Origin: Paralichthys olivaceus
Lineage: Eukaryota > Chordata > Actinopteri > Pleuronectiformes > Paralichthyidae
Length of the DNA stretch: 64,000 nucleotides
Assembly (NCBI RefSeq): GCF_024713975.1
Contig: NC_091096.1
Location: 3,933,501-3,997,500 of the forward strand
Direction: 5' to 3'
The notes under the pieces were generated by a model. It did not search any database and was not told the origin of the DNA. It saw only the letters and a program-made list of their open reading frames with translations. Position 1 is the first letter of the stretch. Every line of letters starts with the position of its first letter. Shown one piece after another: positions 11,191-21,900 of the stretch. Both the position numbers and the translations under genes were made by a program.

Positions 11191-11196
11191 GACATC

Positions 11197-11248
11197 ATGG
11201 AGTCAGTGGTGACATCAGTGCTTCTCCTCCTGTGCGTCTCCGCCACAG
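11197..11248 (+). CDS. vsig10: VSIG10 exon 1 (signal peptide)
   Basis: MESVVTSVLLLLCVSATG, a clear secretion signal; ends phase 1 at GTGAGT. Confidence 0.92.
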
Positions 11249-14200
11249 GTGAGTTTTCACATCACAGCCAGGTGAGAGTGAAAATCCAACTTCTTCTTCT
11301 CTCATTCTTCTTCCTCGTCTTATTTTCTGAAAGCAGCGGTTTCAGGTGTCGCCTCCATCGACGCGGTCCTCACCGGCGCCGCGGGCTCGAACATCACCGT
11401 GCCTGCGTGTCACCCCGGCAGTAACATAACCATGACGACTGTTACGTGGTCGAGGGTGAATGCGGATGGCGGGACCTCCGGGATCTCTGCTCCCGGCGAG
11501 TCCCGCATCACGGAGCTGCACGGCCACGAGCTGGAGATCCAGGGGCTGACACCCGCAGACCAGGGCATCTACCAGTGCGCCTACTCGACACACCCTTCAC
11601 CTCAGCCGAGCAACAGCGTCTACACACGTTACCGGCTGATAGTCACCAGTGAGTCAACCATCATGCGTCCACGCCTGATGTAACCTCCATTAACTCCTCT
11701 CTGGAAGATTCAAACCGGTTGTTCGACAGAGCAGACAGGTCAGACCGGCACGTGGGACCAGGGCCGGGTCAGGTTCCCTTCCAAAAGTTGGCGGTTACAC
11801 GGAAGTTTTTGTAAAAGAGTAAGAAATATAGTAAAAGATGTGATTTAATCTGAACACAGTTGGATAGAGATTCCAAATGAAAATGTTGAATGATGCTAAT
11901 TATTATTCAGCACTTGTTTGTTCATGATCTCAGCCATCACTAGTATCCTGTGCAAAGTATTATTAGTATTAGTATTCATTCTGCGTATATATAAGTACCT
12001 CAGCTCGATTTTTCCAATTGTCAACTGCTCAGGTGTCAAGGAGATTTTATAAACCATTGTTGTCACATGATCAAACTTCCATACTTGCACCACTTCATGC
12101 AATCCTCTGTACGTTAGCCGCAGAAGTTTGTGCTCATTGCTGTGTATTCTATTGTACTAGCTCGGTCATTGATGATGCTCGATGTTAAAGTAATTGTAGT
12201 CGTAATGCACTGCATTTTTTTTTTTAAGGTGGTCCAGAGAATGTCTCGATGTCCATCGAGCCGGTCACCGCTCTGTCCAACGGGACGCTCATCGTCTATC
12301 GGGGCTCCAGCGTCTCCTTTAACTGCTCCGGCTCCTCCCACCCGTCTCAGCACCTGACCTTGGCCTTCGCAGGAGCCTCGTCCAGCGACCACTCGCTGGC
12401 CTCGGACTCTGGATCGTGGCTGAGCTACAGGATAGAAAACATTCAACCCAGCAATCAGGGGCTTTACAGCTGCAGGGCCCACAACAACGTGTCTGATCAG
12501 ACAGTTACCAAGAGCACACAGCTGCTGGTTTACTGTGAGTACCATGAACACACTGTCATACACTGGGTCTGATCCAGACACACGTTACATACGTGTATTT
12601 ATTTTATCATACAACAATATTCAAATCAGCATTTTGTTCTGTAAATACTGGAGCCAATACAAACATAACAGAACTCAACGCCAGCGTTTATCAGTGTTTT
12701 ATTAATAGAAATGATTGAATGAAATAATCAGAAGTGTTACAATAATAAACTGTGAAATATTCACACGGTCATCCACTGATTCATAACCTCATCTGAAAAT
12801 GTTACGACCGAGGACACGAGGAGAAATTCACATCAGTTCACTCTCAAGTTACAGTAAATTCATCTGTGACGGCTGATGTGGAAATAACTGTTTCATCCGA
12901 AAGGTCACGGAGCAGGTTGGGAACATTCTGCAGTCATTGAATGGACTTCCTGAATTTCTAGCTCACACAGCATTTCCAGTGTTTTTACTGACTTCCTGTA
13001 ATTACTCCCAGAAAATAACCTTTCCATCAGAATGCATGTTTTTAAAAAATCCTTAAAAACAGATATAGTTTGAAATTGAAAAGTTATTTCCAGGGAACTT
13101 ATCAGGACATAATAAACACTGGAATTTAAGGATTATTACTTATTGATGGATTTAGCAACTTGTTCCGTAAGAAGTAAGAAATAAAGCATATTGGGAGAGA
13201 GGGTTTTTCTTTTAAGACTCCTGATCCCCACATACTTTATGCAGTCTTTATATTCCACCTTTATTTGGTACAAGTGGGAAATTCAATCCCAGAGATGCTC
13301 GACTTTAGTACTGATGTTTTCTCTCTTTGCATTTTAGACAACTTCCTAAAGTTAAACGTGTTTCTAACTCGAGAACTCAAATATTTTCATGTGAAGAACA
13401 GTATAACTCTGCTGGCTTCAAAGTAAAAACTATGAACTACTCTCTCTGGACCGTCCGACTGGAAAAAGACAACAATGAAAATAATGGACGGAAAAGGATT
13501 ATCACTTTCAGGCAACGACAAAGGTTAATAGAAGTCTTCCTCCTTTTATGTTTTAGCACAAACAGTAAAGTAATGACTTTATCCTGGTCGTTCTGTTCTT
13601 TATCTTGTGTTCGCTGCTAAATATTAAGAAAATAAATTGTTTAAAGTGATTTCTTCAGGAGAGCAAACTGTTCATCCTCATATACCATCGGTTGAGTCCT
13701 TTCTTTTTTTCTGCTGGTCTGCTCATTCTTGAAACTGGATGTTTAAATGAAATAGTATCGCACAGTTGTTCTTTTCAACCACTTCCTCACTGACTCTTTT
13801 TCCTCGACCAGATGCCCCGGACAGACACCCTGAGTGTATGTGGACACCAGTGGCGGACCCGTCCCACGCCCTTTTCAACTGCACCTGGTTTGGAGCGTAT
13901 CCCGCCCCGACGCTGCGCTGGGGAGAAGACCAGGGCGACCAGGGCGCTCACTGGATGGGACACGTCTATGTGACGGAAACGGCGGAGAGTCTGTCGCTGA
14001 GTATGAACCGCTCCCTGCTGTCTGAGGGGCAGACTCTGAGGTGCATGGCCAAGCACCTGGCGCTCGCTCCAGGGAAGGAGAAGTGGTGTTCACTCACCCT
14101 CAGTAAGTTTGTTGTAGTGAAACGATCCTCGCAGTGATCCTGAGATCTGCAGCTGCTGAATCTTTGATGTACTTTCCACTGAGCCCCACTGACACTGTGT

Positions 14201-17142
14201 TCTTCAGTTTAAAGGGAAACAGGGAAGCTTACGTGTGTTAGCGAGCCAAGCAGGTCATTTTAAACATTGGGGCTAAAGTGAGTTTATCTGCTGAGGCTCT
14301 GACGTTTTCATCTCTGACATTTCTACGTTTGTTACGAGTTTGTTTCTACTGATGAACATTGTTCTTTCAAGAAAACCTAACGTCATGACCTGTCAGATAA
14401 AGTGCTGCTTATTCTGTTCAGGTTTTATAGAGGGATTTCTCAGCAGATGGACACATAACAGATGTTATGAATGGATTGGCCTCGCCCCTGTGATAAGTGT
14501 TGCCCGTTTGTTCTGTGGTCAAATCAATAGGAAAAAAAAAAACCCCCCCTAGATACCAGTGGATGTATGAGAAAGTGTTTTCATTGGAGGGAGAGAACAT
14601 TGCTCCTCCCCTGTAGGTGGCAAACCCCGCCTCTCACGACCTCACCGTGTCCGTCACGTATCTCTGTCTGAGTGTTGCAGTCATGTCAGCGCTCCGATGA
14701 CTCTGAAAACTTTATCCTAACATCGTTTAGATGAACGTGTTTATGAGCTGCTTGTTTAGTTCTCATTATTAAGTCTGTTTATATTAGTTAGGATTATCCA
14801 CGCCCACAAACCACGTGGCCACATGGACGTGTCAGTGAGTCACTCAGTAGTGGAGGAAGAGCGTAAGAGCGTCTTATTCAAACTCTCGGTTTGCTTTAGC
14901 TTTTCAGCTTTATTTGGTGTTTGCAAAGCTTTGAGATCCGAAATCCACCTGCGAAACCTTTCCTTACATTTTAATCGTAACTCGGAGCAAAGAACCTTCT
15001 GGAACAACGTCACTGTCTCCTAGCTATAGCGTCACATATCTTGAACACTAGACTGTTTCCTAGCTGTAGCTTAACATTTCCTGTACACTAGGCTAACATT
15101 TTCCTTTCTATACCTTCACGTTTCCTGTATGCTACGCTAACTGGTTCCTAGCTTTAGCTTCACATTTACAATAGACATCAGAGTGGTATTAATTCTCTTG
15201 TCTAATTCTTTTTATTCTTTTTACATTAATCAAATACATGAATCCCATGTAAAATCCTGTGCCGTATGATCGGGGGTTTGATTTCTACTAGTGGCCGACT
15301 GAGAAATAACAGCACTGACATTGTTAGTCCTTCTCTCCCAGAGCCTCCGTACCCTCAAGGCGAGCCGCTGATCACGGCCCTGGAGAAGACCAGTGTAACT
15401 CTAACCTGCACTGAGGACGTCTCCATCCCCCCGGCAAACACCACGTGGAGGAAGGGGCTCCAGCAGGACAACATCGTCCCCGGATCAAAGTACGTCCTGA
15501 CCGAGGAAGGCCCCGTCCTCAAGCTGACCATACACAACGTCACCAAAGACGACGAGGGCGTCTTCTTCTGCCGCAGCGAGAACCCGCTGAATGTCAGCGA
15601 GCTGGAGGTCTTCCTCACCGTGAAGAGTGAGTTTGGGTCACTGCATTTTGTGAGACACTTAAAAAATGTCACCGGATGAAAAGTTTTACATCAGAACCAA
15701 TGACGACACGCAGAGTAGAACATTCTGTTTTCTTCTACACGTGATCGAGATAGAAACAAAAAGCCCGTCAGCGCAGGTGTCGCCTCCACCTTTGGAATGC
15801 TGATAAACCTGCTGCACCTCCCTGCTCGCTGCTTCCTAATCCTCTGCCGCTTTCCTGTTTTGTCTCGACAGCCCCCTCCGCATTCACAGGAGCCGTCATC
15901 GGCGTCTTCATCGCCGCACTGGTCCTGGGATTGTCCGCCATCGTGGCTAAAATGCTGTACTCCAGCCGACACCGGATTTGCTTGGGTAACTCACTGTCAC
16001 CTCTTCTACCAAAGCATGAAAGTCACAGATGCATGCGTTTTTTGCATTCATTGTAATGACGCACTGCATCTGTGGTGCTGCACCAGTGAACTGACGCATA
16101 CAAAAGTGTGAATCAGACAAATCCACTAACACGTCACAATTTCTCTTCATATTTTTGTTTCAGGAGTTGGTCTTGGGTGAGTACGTCACGGTTACTTGTT
16201 TTATATGATCTGCATGTGTCATTTAATTCAATCCAGCAGAACAAAGGGATGAATCTCTGCAATATTGAATTTATTTGATTGTCTCGTTTAGTAGAAACCA
16301 CAGCTTAAATTGCCGTCTGTCCATTCTAGCATCATAGACCATAATGCAGTGTTTTTGATGAGATGAGAAGATTGATACCAGCCTTGTGTTTGTCGGGTAA
16401 ATATGAATCTCCAGCCACCAGATGGTATCTTAGCACAAAGACTGGAAACGGGGGGAAACCAGCTTAAGACTGAACACGAGAGTTTTGTCTTCACGTCTTA
16501 AATCTGCAAGAAAGTGTCAAACTATTCCTTTTAAACACAAGAGACACTGTCCACTTTACACTGAGTCGCTCATTTGTATATTGATCAACATTTTTTTTAT
16601 GAGTTAGAATAGAAGAAGTCCGTTTTGGAAGTGATAGATCCCAAACCACACCAATACAACTGTTGTTTAACTAGATTTCATTATATTCACATCGTGCATG
16701 CGTCAACATAAAGCAGATATTATACTGACACCTTTGACTAAACTTACACGGCCTAGTTCCTGACCCCCGGGTGAATAATAAAGTTTCTGCTCTCCAGGCA
16801 AATAGAGGACGACCAAAGGGAAGTGCTGAGTCTGGTCGACTCAGACGACGACGACATCCAGATCTTTCAGGACGCCGTTCCCCGGCTGCCTCCATTAACC
16901 AACGGTGGCCACATGACGCTCGCCCAGATTCACCAGATCCCATCGAGTACGGCCTCATCTCGCCAGTTCACTTGATTTGTTTCACTTTGTAAATGACGTG
17001 GAATCATGTTTGCTCATGCGTTCGTTGTGTTTTTTTTACAGGCGATCACGAAGATGCCGAACTCGGTGACACGAGCTCTCAGCCGCAGGAAGATACCGCA
17101 CAGGCGGAGCAGCCGGTGGATCGTGTGACTTATAGATTTTAA
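11197..17142 (+). CDS. vsig10: V-set and immunoglobulin domain-containing protein 10
   Basis: Single-pass type I membrane protein of the Ig superfamily; ligand and role are poorly known. Exons: join(11197-11248, 11346-11648, 12229-12534, 13812-14102, 15342-15626, 15872-15985, 16164-16176, 16798-16946, 17042-17142), giving 537 residues (human about 540). Residues 1-17 are a hydrophobic signal peptide. Exons 2-5 each encode one Ig domain and all have phase 1 borders, the usual Ig exon arrangement; cysteine pairs such as C39/C95 and C151/C200 are visible, with W52 and YxC motifs. Many N-glycosylation sequons are present. A transmembrane helix (about 417-438, GAVIGVFIAALVLGLSAIVA) precedes an acidic cytoplasmic tail (SDDDDIQ). 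The start has good context (catcATGG). Identity also rests on its place between PEBP1 and WSB2. Confidence 0.94.
11346..11648 (+). CDS. vsig10: VSIG10 exon 2 (Ig domain 1)
   Basis: Residues 18-119. C39, W52 and C95 (DQGIYQCAY) form the V-type Ig core. Donor GTGAGT. Confidence 0.94.
12229..12534 (+). CDS. vsig10: VSIG10 exon 3 (Ig domain 2)
   Basis: Residues 119-221. C151 and C200 (NQGLYSCRA) make the disulphide pair. Donor GTGAGT. Confidence 0.94.
13812..14102 (+). CDS. vsig10: VSIG10 exon 4 (Ig domain 3)
   Basis: Residues 221-318, with FNCTWFGAYPAPTLRW and TLRCMAKH. An extra cysteine, C229, lies ahead of the core pair. Donor GTAAGT. Confidence 0.93.
15016..15172. repeat. Short tandem repeat in VSIG10 intron 4
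   Basis: About 3.5 imperfect copies of a 45-base unit marked by 'cctagctatagcttcacatt' and 'acactaggctaac'. Confidence 0.75.
15342..15626 (+). CDS. vsig10: VSIG10 exon 5 (Ig domain 4)
   Basis: Residues 318-413, with SVTLTCTED and DEGVFFCRSEN. Acceptor chosen at CCCAG|AG to keep phase 1. Donor GTGAGT. Confidence 0.93.
15872..15985 (+). CDS. vsig10: VSIG10 exon 6 (transmembrane)
   Basis: Encodes TPSAFTGAVIGVF... and the stop-transfer KMLYSSRHR. The donor GTAACT keeps phase 1. Confidence 0.92.
16164..16176 (+). CDS. vsig10: VSIG10 exon 7, 13-nt microexon
   Basis: TTTCAG|13 bases|GTGAGT. It moves the phase from 1 to 2 and is needed to read exon 8 in the acidic-tail frame; skipping it would shift the frame. 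It adds VGL plus two shared glycines. Confidence 0.8.
16798..16946 (+). CDS. vsig10: VSIG10 exon 8 (cytoplasmic)
   Basis: QIEDDQREVLSLVDSDDDDIQ onward; an acidic patch then proline-rich LPPL. Acceptor CTCCAG, donor GTACGG. Confidence 0.9.
17042..17142 (+). CDS. vsig10: VSIG10 exon 9 with stop
   Basis: SDHEDAELGDTSSQPQ to VTYRF, then TAA. Confidence 0.92.
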
Positions 17143-17910
17143 GTGTTTTTAGATCAATATTTCATTTTTAGAGGAATTCAGTGAACTGAGAATGTGAACA
17201 ACTCTGGTGGAAGACATTTGTAAAAAAAAAAAACAACTTTTCTTTTAATTTGTTGTTTTGTATATTTTGTAACGTGCCCATTCCCCATCAGCCAATCGGA
17301 GCCCAGGGCTCCAGAGTAAAGGGAGCGAGCCCTCATTTGTGAAACCTTATGTTTGACCACACACACTTTCATCACTTACACCCCTTGATGATTATTTCGA
17401 CAGTGTTTGTCTCCGCTTGTGAAAGAAACAGTAACAACAGGGTTTTGAATTTTTGTACGCTCATTTCTGCGGTTGTGTTTTTGTACAGCATGTTGAACAT
17501 AACGCTCTGATACTGAGATCAATGTAGTAAATTAAGTTGTTTATTCAAAAAAAAAAGTATGATTGTTGACGTCTGTTGTGCGATCGAACATTTGAGAGCA
17601 GTTCAAGTCTCAAACCTTGATTCGTCCAAAGGTTGAAGATCATTTTCAAAAACAATAACATAACTTCCATCTTATTCATGGGTTCACGTACGCGTCCTCC
17701 CTGTATCACACACACACAATATTTATAGATGAACTCTGACTGTACATGTCTGGAATGCTTCTCTCAACGGGGCTCATCTCCAAAAATGTGGCAGAGGCAG
17801 TTTGTCACTCATCTTGTGTTCCGTGAGAAACCAAGAGAATCTCCGTTTTTCTCAGCTTCTTAAAATGACGTAATTCCAGACATTAAATAAAAAGACTTCC
17901 ACGAAGAATC
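17143..17910 (+). other. vsig10: VSIG10 3' UTR
   Basis: Non-coding stretch from the stop to the AATAAA at 17886-17891. No open frame worth calling. Confidence 0.7.
17886..17891 (+). promoter_or_regulatory. VSIG10 poly(A) signal
   Basis: AATAAA followed by a T-rich stretch. Earlier cleavage cannot be excluded. Confidence 0.55.
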
Positions 17911-18919
17911 ATCTGATGTTTTTACTGCTTTTTTTTAAATTTTACTCTCTTTCAGTCATTTACATCATCAAGTTCCACGTGGTTCCATGAGGTGACTGTT
18001 CTGGCCTCTGAGTGCTGCTCTAGGTTTTGCTGTTTTTTTCCATCTGTTACTGGTTCGACAAAGCTGTTCAATATTTAATGTTTGACTTTGTGTCGACAGA
18101 ACTTGAAGATATAACGTCATAAATAATATAAATCATACATTTTACACATCGTTCTCAGGGGTTCACACATTTTGACCCTTTTCTTTTGGTTTTAATTGTC
18201 AAAAAGTTGAGATATAATATAATAAATAATTAAAACATTTTGCGGGGATTCACATCGTTTTTTAGTCTTTTTCTATTGGAATTTTAAAGTCAGAAGGTTG
18301 AGATAAATCATACATATTTTGTATTATCTATATATTATGTTTAAAGACAATTCTTTTTTTTTTTTACTTTTGTTTGGATTTTTAAAGTCAAGAATTTGAG
18401 ATATAATGATGATAGTGATGATTAATTCAAAATATACAGATTTAAGACACTTTCCTCTGTGATTCACATATTCTGACTCAATTTCTTTGAGGGTCTTTAA
18501 AGTCAGATAATTAAAAAAATTTAGATTTAAGACTCTTGTCCTCTGTGACTCGCGTGTGTTGACACTTTACCTGATGATTTTAAACCCAGAATTAAAGTGA
18601 AACTGTTGATTTGAACTTTTATTCTAACACGTTGTTGATCAGAGGGGTCGTTATAATAAAACATAGAGGGGGGGGGCGTGGTCTGGGATCAGTGGAGTTA
18701 CGTAATGACAGAAAACGTGGTGACGTTGTGAAACAGTCCAATGGTGGAAGGTGACGGAGGCGTCAGCAGAACCAGCGGATCGTCGGCGCTCAGACACCGC
18801 GGACGTCGCAGCCTCTCAGCGGGGAACACACGCTCCGTGCCCCGGGGTCCGACGACCCGGAGGACGAATTCAGGACGCGGGCGACAACGCGGGGAATGTG
18901 AGGAAGGAGACGGGGAACG
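17911..18919. other. VSIG10-WSB2 intergenic region
   Basis: The first part (18093-18600) is a degenerate tandem array. From about 18670 the sequence becomes GC- and CpG-rich up to the WSB2 start, consistent with a CpG-island promoter and 5' leader. Confidence 0.65.
18093..18600. repeat. Degenerate satellite-like tandem array
   Basis: About five diverged copies, 80-110 bases apart, sharing 'aaagtcag', 'ttgagatataat', 'atttaagac' and '(g)ggattcacat..ttgac'. Confidence 0.7.
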
Positions 18920-18959
18920 ATGTGCTCCACGGAAAACAACGCGGAGCCGCCGCGGACAC
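18920..18959 (+). CDS. wsb2: WSB2 exon 1
   Basis: MCSTENNAEPPRT then one base of a split proline codon; donor GTGAGT. The N-terminus is not conserved with human, so this start is the least certain point of the model. Confidence 0.75.
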
Positions 18960-21900
18960 GTGAGTGGATTAATGAATAACCGTGTTGTCATCGCGACCCG
19001 GAGATCGTAACCAGGCAGCGGGGCGCGGGGAGCGTTCACCCCCCGGGGGAGGGACGCTGCCGGCCGGGGTGGAGGGGAGGGACAGACCTGTCAGCCGGGC
19101 GCTTCACTCTGCTTCTCCGTCCTCCCTTACAGCCTCGGACCCGGCTCTCCTCCTGGAGCTCAAGACCCGGCGCCCCCCGTCCCTGCTGGGCCGGGCGGGA
19201 TGTGAGACCTGGAGCGTGGACTTCTCCCCGGACGGAGCCTGGTTCGCCTGGTCCATGGGTCACGGCATCGTGTGGGTGGTCGCCTGGCCCCTCGACTCCG
19301 AGTAGGTTTACCCACCGGTACTTAAATCCACACGGTGCGTTCAGGTGTCCTTGATCCTGGTAATCTGGAGGAGCCACAGACGGTTTCCCACACAGTCAAT
19401 AATCAGACAACAATTATTCAGTCATCAATTAATCTGCCTCTTATTTATCATGTGTGTGAAATGATACAAAGAGAAAATCTAATAATGATAATAAATCTAT
19501 TGACAAAATACACAACAAACAAATATTATTGTGTTTAGCTGAGAATCAAACCAGTTCTGGTTTCATTGTTTTCATATTTCTATTCAAGTGTCAGTAGATC
19601 AGGACATTAAGTTTTCCTCTGTGATGCAAACATCACGTGTAATTGTCTTGTTTATCTGGATTGTGACATTAAATTAAATGTTTTATGAAACTGGAGACAA
19701 ACTCTGAACATATTTCCAGAATGAGTTCAATGACCCAGAGAAGCTTTGTCCCCTCAGCTCCCTGTGTTCAGTGGGTTGTGTGGTTTGTTGGAACGTTTGT
19801 TGAAATCAGAGTTTTGGCACCAAAATCCAAAACAAAACCAAAAGAAATCTTTAACATGCATCAATATTGAGTCTCCGACCTTTGGATCACACTGCGCATT
19901 TAAAGTCTCGATGGCTACTGAACATTTCTCAATACTTCTATTGATTCATTTGTTCGTTTGATAGCCACACGTGGTGTTTGCATACCAGTGCATGATACTA
20001 ACGAAGGAGGCAACATCCAGTGACTCATATCAAACAGGTTTTTATTATGCGAACCAGAAAATTCACACTTTCCTTTAAAAACCTCAATGTTGGGTCGTTT
20101 ACATCTGCTGCAGTCGTGATTAGCACGTTAAGGCCGGATCATTTAATTCTTACTCTATTTATAGTTCCTGCTTGTTAATGTTCTTTTCTCTGACAGAGAC
20201 AATCAGAGCGGAGAGACCGACCGAGGAGACAAGAGCTTCAGCTGCGGTCACCCAGTGTGGGGCCTCGCCTTCGGACCAAGACCCCCAAAATCCGTCGCCG
20301 CTGCACAGCCAGTGAACACATCGTCCAAAGGGAACAACAGCCTGCTCCTGGCCACAGGCTTGGAGAACGGGGTCATCAAAATCTGGAATGTCTTAACAGG
20401 TGAGGACTTGACTTCTGCTGGTGAGGATGTGGTCTCTCTTCCGTGCTCAGATTATAAATGACTTTCTTTGGCACACGCTCGTTCAGGTGATGCTGTGTTT
20501 GACCTCCACGGCCATGAAGGGGTGGTAAGGGACCTGGTCTTCCCTCAGAACGGGACGCTCACGCTCATATCGTCCTCTCGAGACAAAACCTTGAGGATTT
20601 GGGACCTGGCTCAAAAAGGTATGAGCAGTTTGTGTCGTAACAAGTCCAGACACACCACTTCTTCAGAGAACGCAGCCCGAGAGACACTCACGTCTTTGTC
20701 CAGGGGAAGTCTGTGATAACACACGACTCCACTGTTTCACAATGCTAACACACTTTCTCTCATGTAGGAATTCGCTGTTGTTTACATTCCAGGCGGACAC
20801 AGTTTTATTTATTCTACATCCTGAGATATCGTTTGCTTTTATGATGCATACTTTGTTTAATTTTCATTTTATCCAAGAGATAAAATCAGCTGCTTATTCT
20901 TTTCATTCCTGCGTCGACCATTCCCCTGAACTTATCATGTTGTCGTATTGATTTCCATTGTTCCCTTCAGCCCAGCGTTTCTTTAAGACGCACCCAACAG
21001 CTCAGAAGCTTTAAGCGTCTCACCTGTGCACATTGTAACACCTGTTTAAGGTGTGTCGTCGTTCGGCTCTTATTGTTTAAGTGGTGTTCACAAACATACA
21101 ACTGATACAACTCCACTGTCACAATGCAAACATTCTTCTTCTCATGTGGTTAAAGGGAATAGCTGCTGTTTACGCTCCAGGCAGGTTCTGTTTTAATTAA
21201 TTTATTAATTATTAATTTATTATACAACCTGAGATATCTTCTGTTTTTATGCTGCGGGTGATTTTAATTGAACTTTGTACATTTGCACGTTGAGCTCGTT
21301 AACTTTATTCTGTTCATTCCTGCGTCTATCATTTCCCCAACCTTATCCTGTCTCCACGGTGACTTCTGGTATTTCCTGCAGCCCAGCGCTCCATTAAATA
21401 ATCCGCTCAGAAAGTTTGAAAGTTCATTTCCAAACTTTCGAAACTTTTTGTTTTTGTTGAGGAAAAAAACAACAACTCCTTATTGGTGAGTTCAAAGACA
21501 TTTGTAAAAAATCTGCCATTCGAAGACTTGAGATTCAACGAAATCTTATGTTTTAGGATTATGTCATGTCATGTTTATTTCCTGACAGTCTACCTCAGTG
21601 TGTCGTAATAAAATTAGTGGCACGTTGCACACGTTTTTTAATGCGACAATTAATAAGGTGACCGATTCCGGAGCGTCCGTGAAGAACTCTCCGTTCACCG
21701 ACGTCATACGCCATCGGGCCAGTGGCGCAATGGATAACGCGTCTGACTACGGATCAGAAGATTCTAGGTTCGACTCCTGGCTGGCTCGGATTTTATTTTT
21801 TGCTTCAGACTCTTTTTGTCTTTACTTGTCACTTACACATCGATGTAATAAAATATTTTATTAACTAACTATGAAGATTACAAGGCAGCAATTTCTGATT

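Larger units (their letters stand above)
9321..11196. other. PEBP1-VSIG10 divergent intergenic region
   Basis: Holds both promoters and 5' UTRs. The first 100 bases upstream of PEBP1 are GC-rich. About 9440-9900 and 10570-10800 look repeat-derived: there is a 26-base direct repeat containing 'aaatcaagaaaacaa' at about 9743-9794, and both areas match parts of a second copy near 33580-33780. An open frame of 132 codons at 9396-9794 lies in that material and resembles no family I know. The last 160 bases are the minisatellite before VSIG10. Confidence 0.55.
18700..19310. promoter_or_regulatory. CpG island over WSB2 exons 1-2
   Basis: Many CpG dinucleotides (for example 'ccgcggacgtcgcag' and 'gccccggggtccgacgacccgg') in a window that is otherwise AT-rich. 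Typical of a broad vertebrate promoter. The transcription start is not determined. Confidence 0.65.

Noticed and set aside
13327..13620. 97-codon frame in VSIG10 intron 3, possible extra exon
   Set aside because: No Ig cysteines and no flanking splice sites in the right phase; the Ig-domain series is complete without it.
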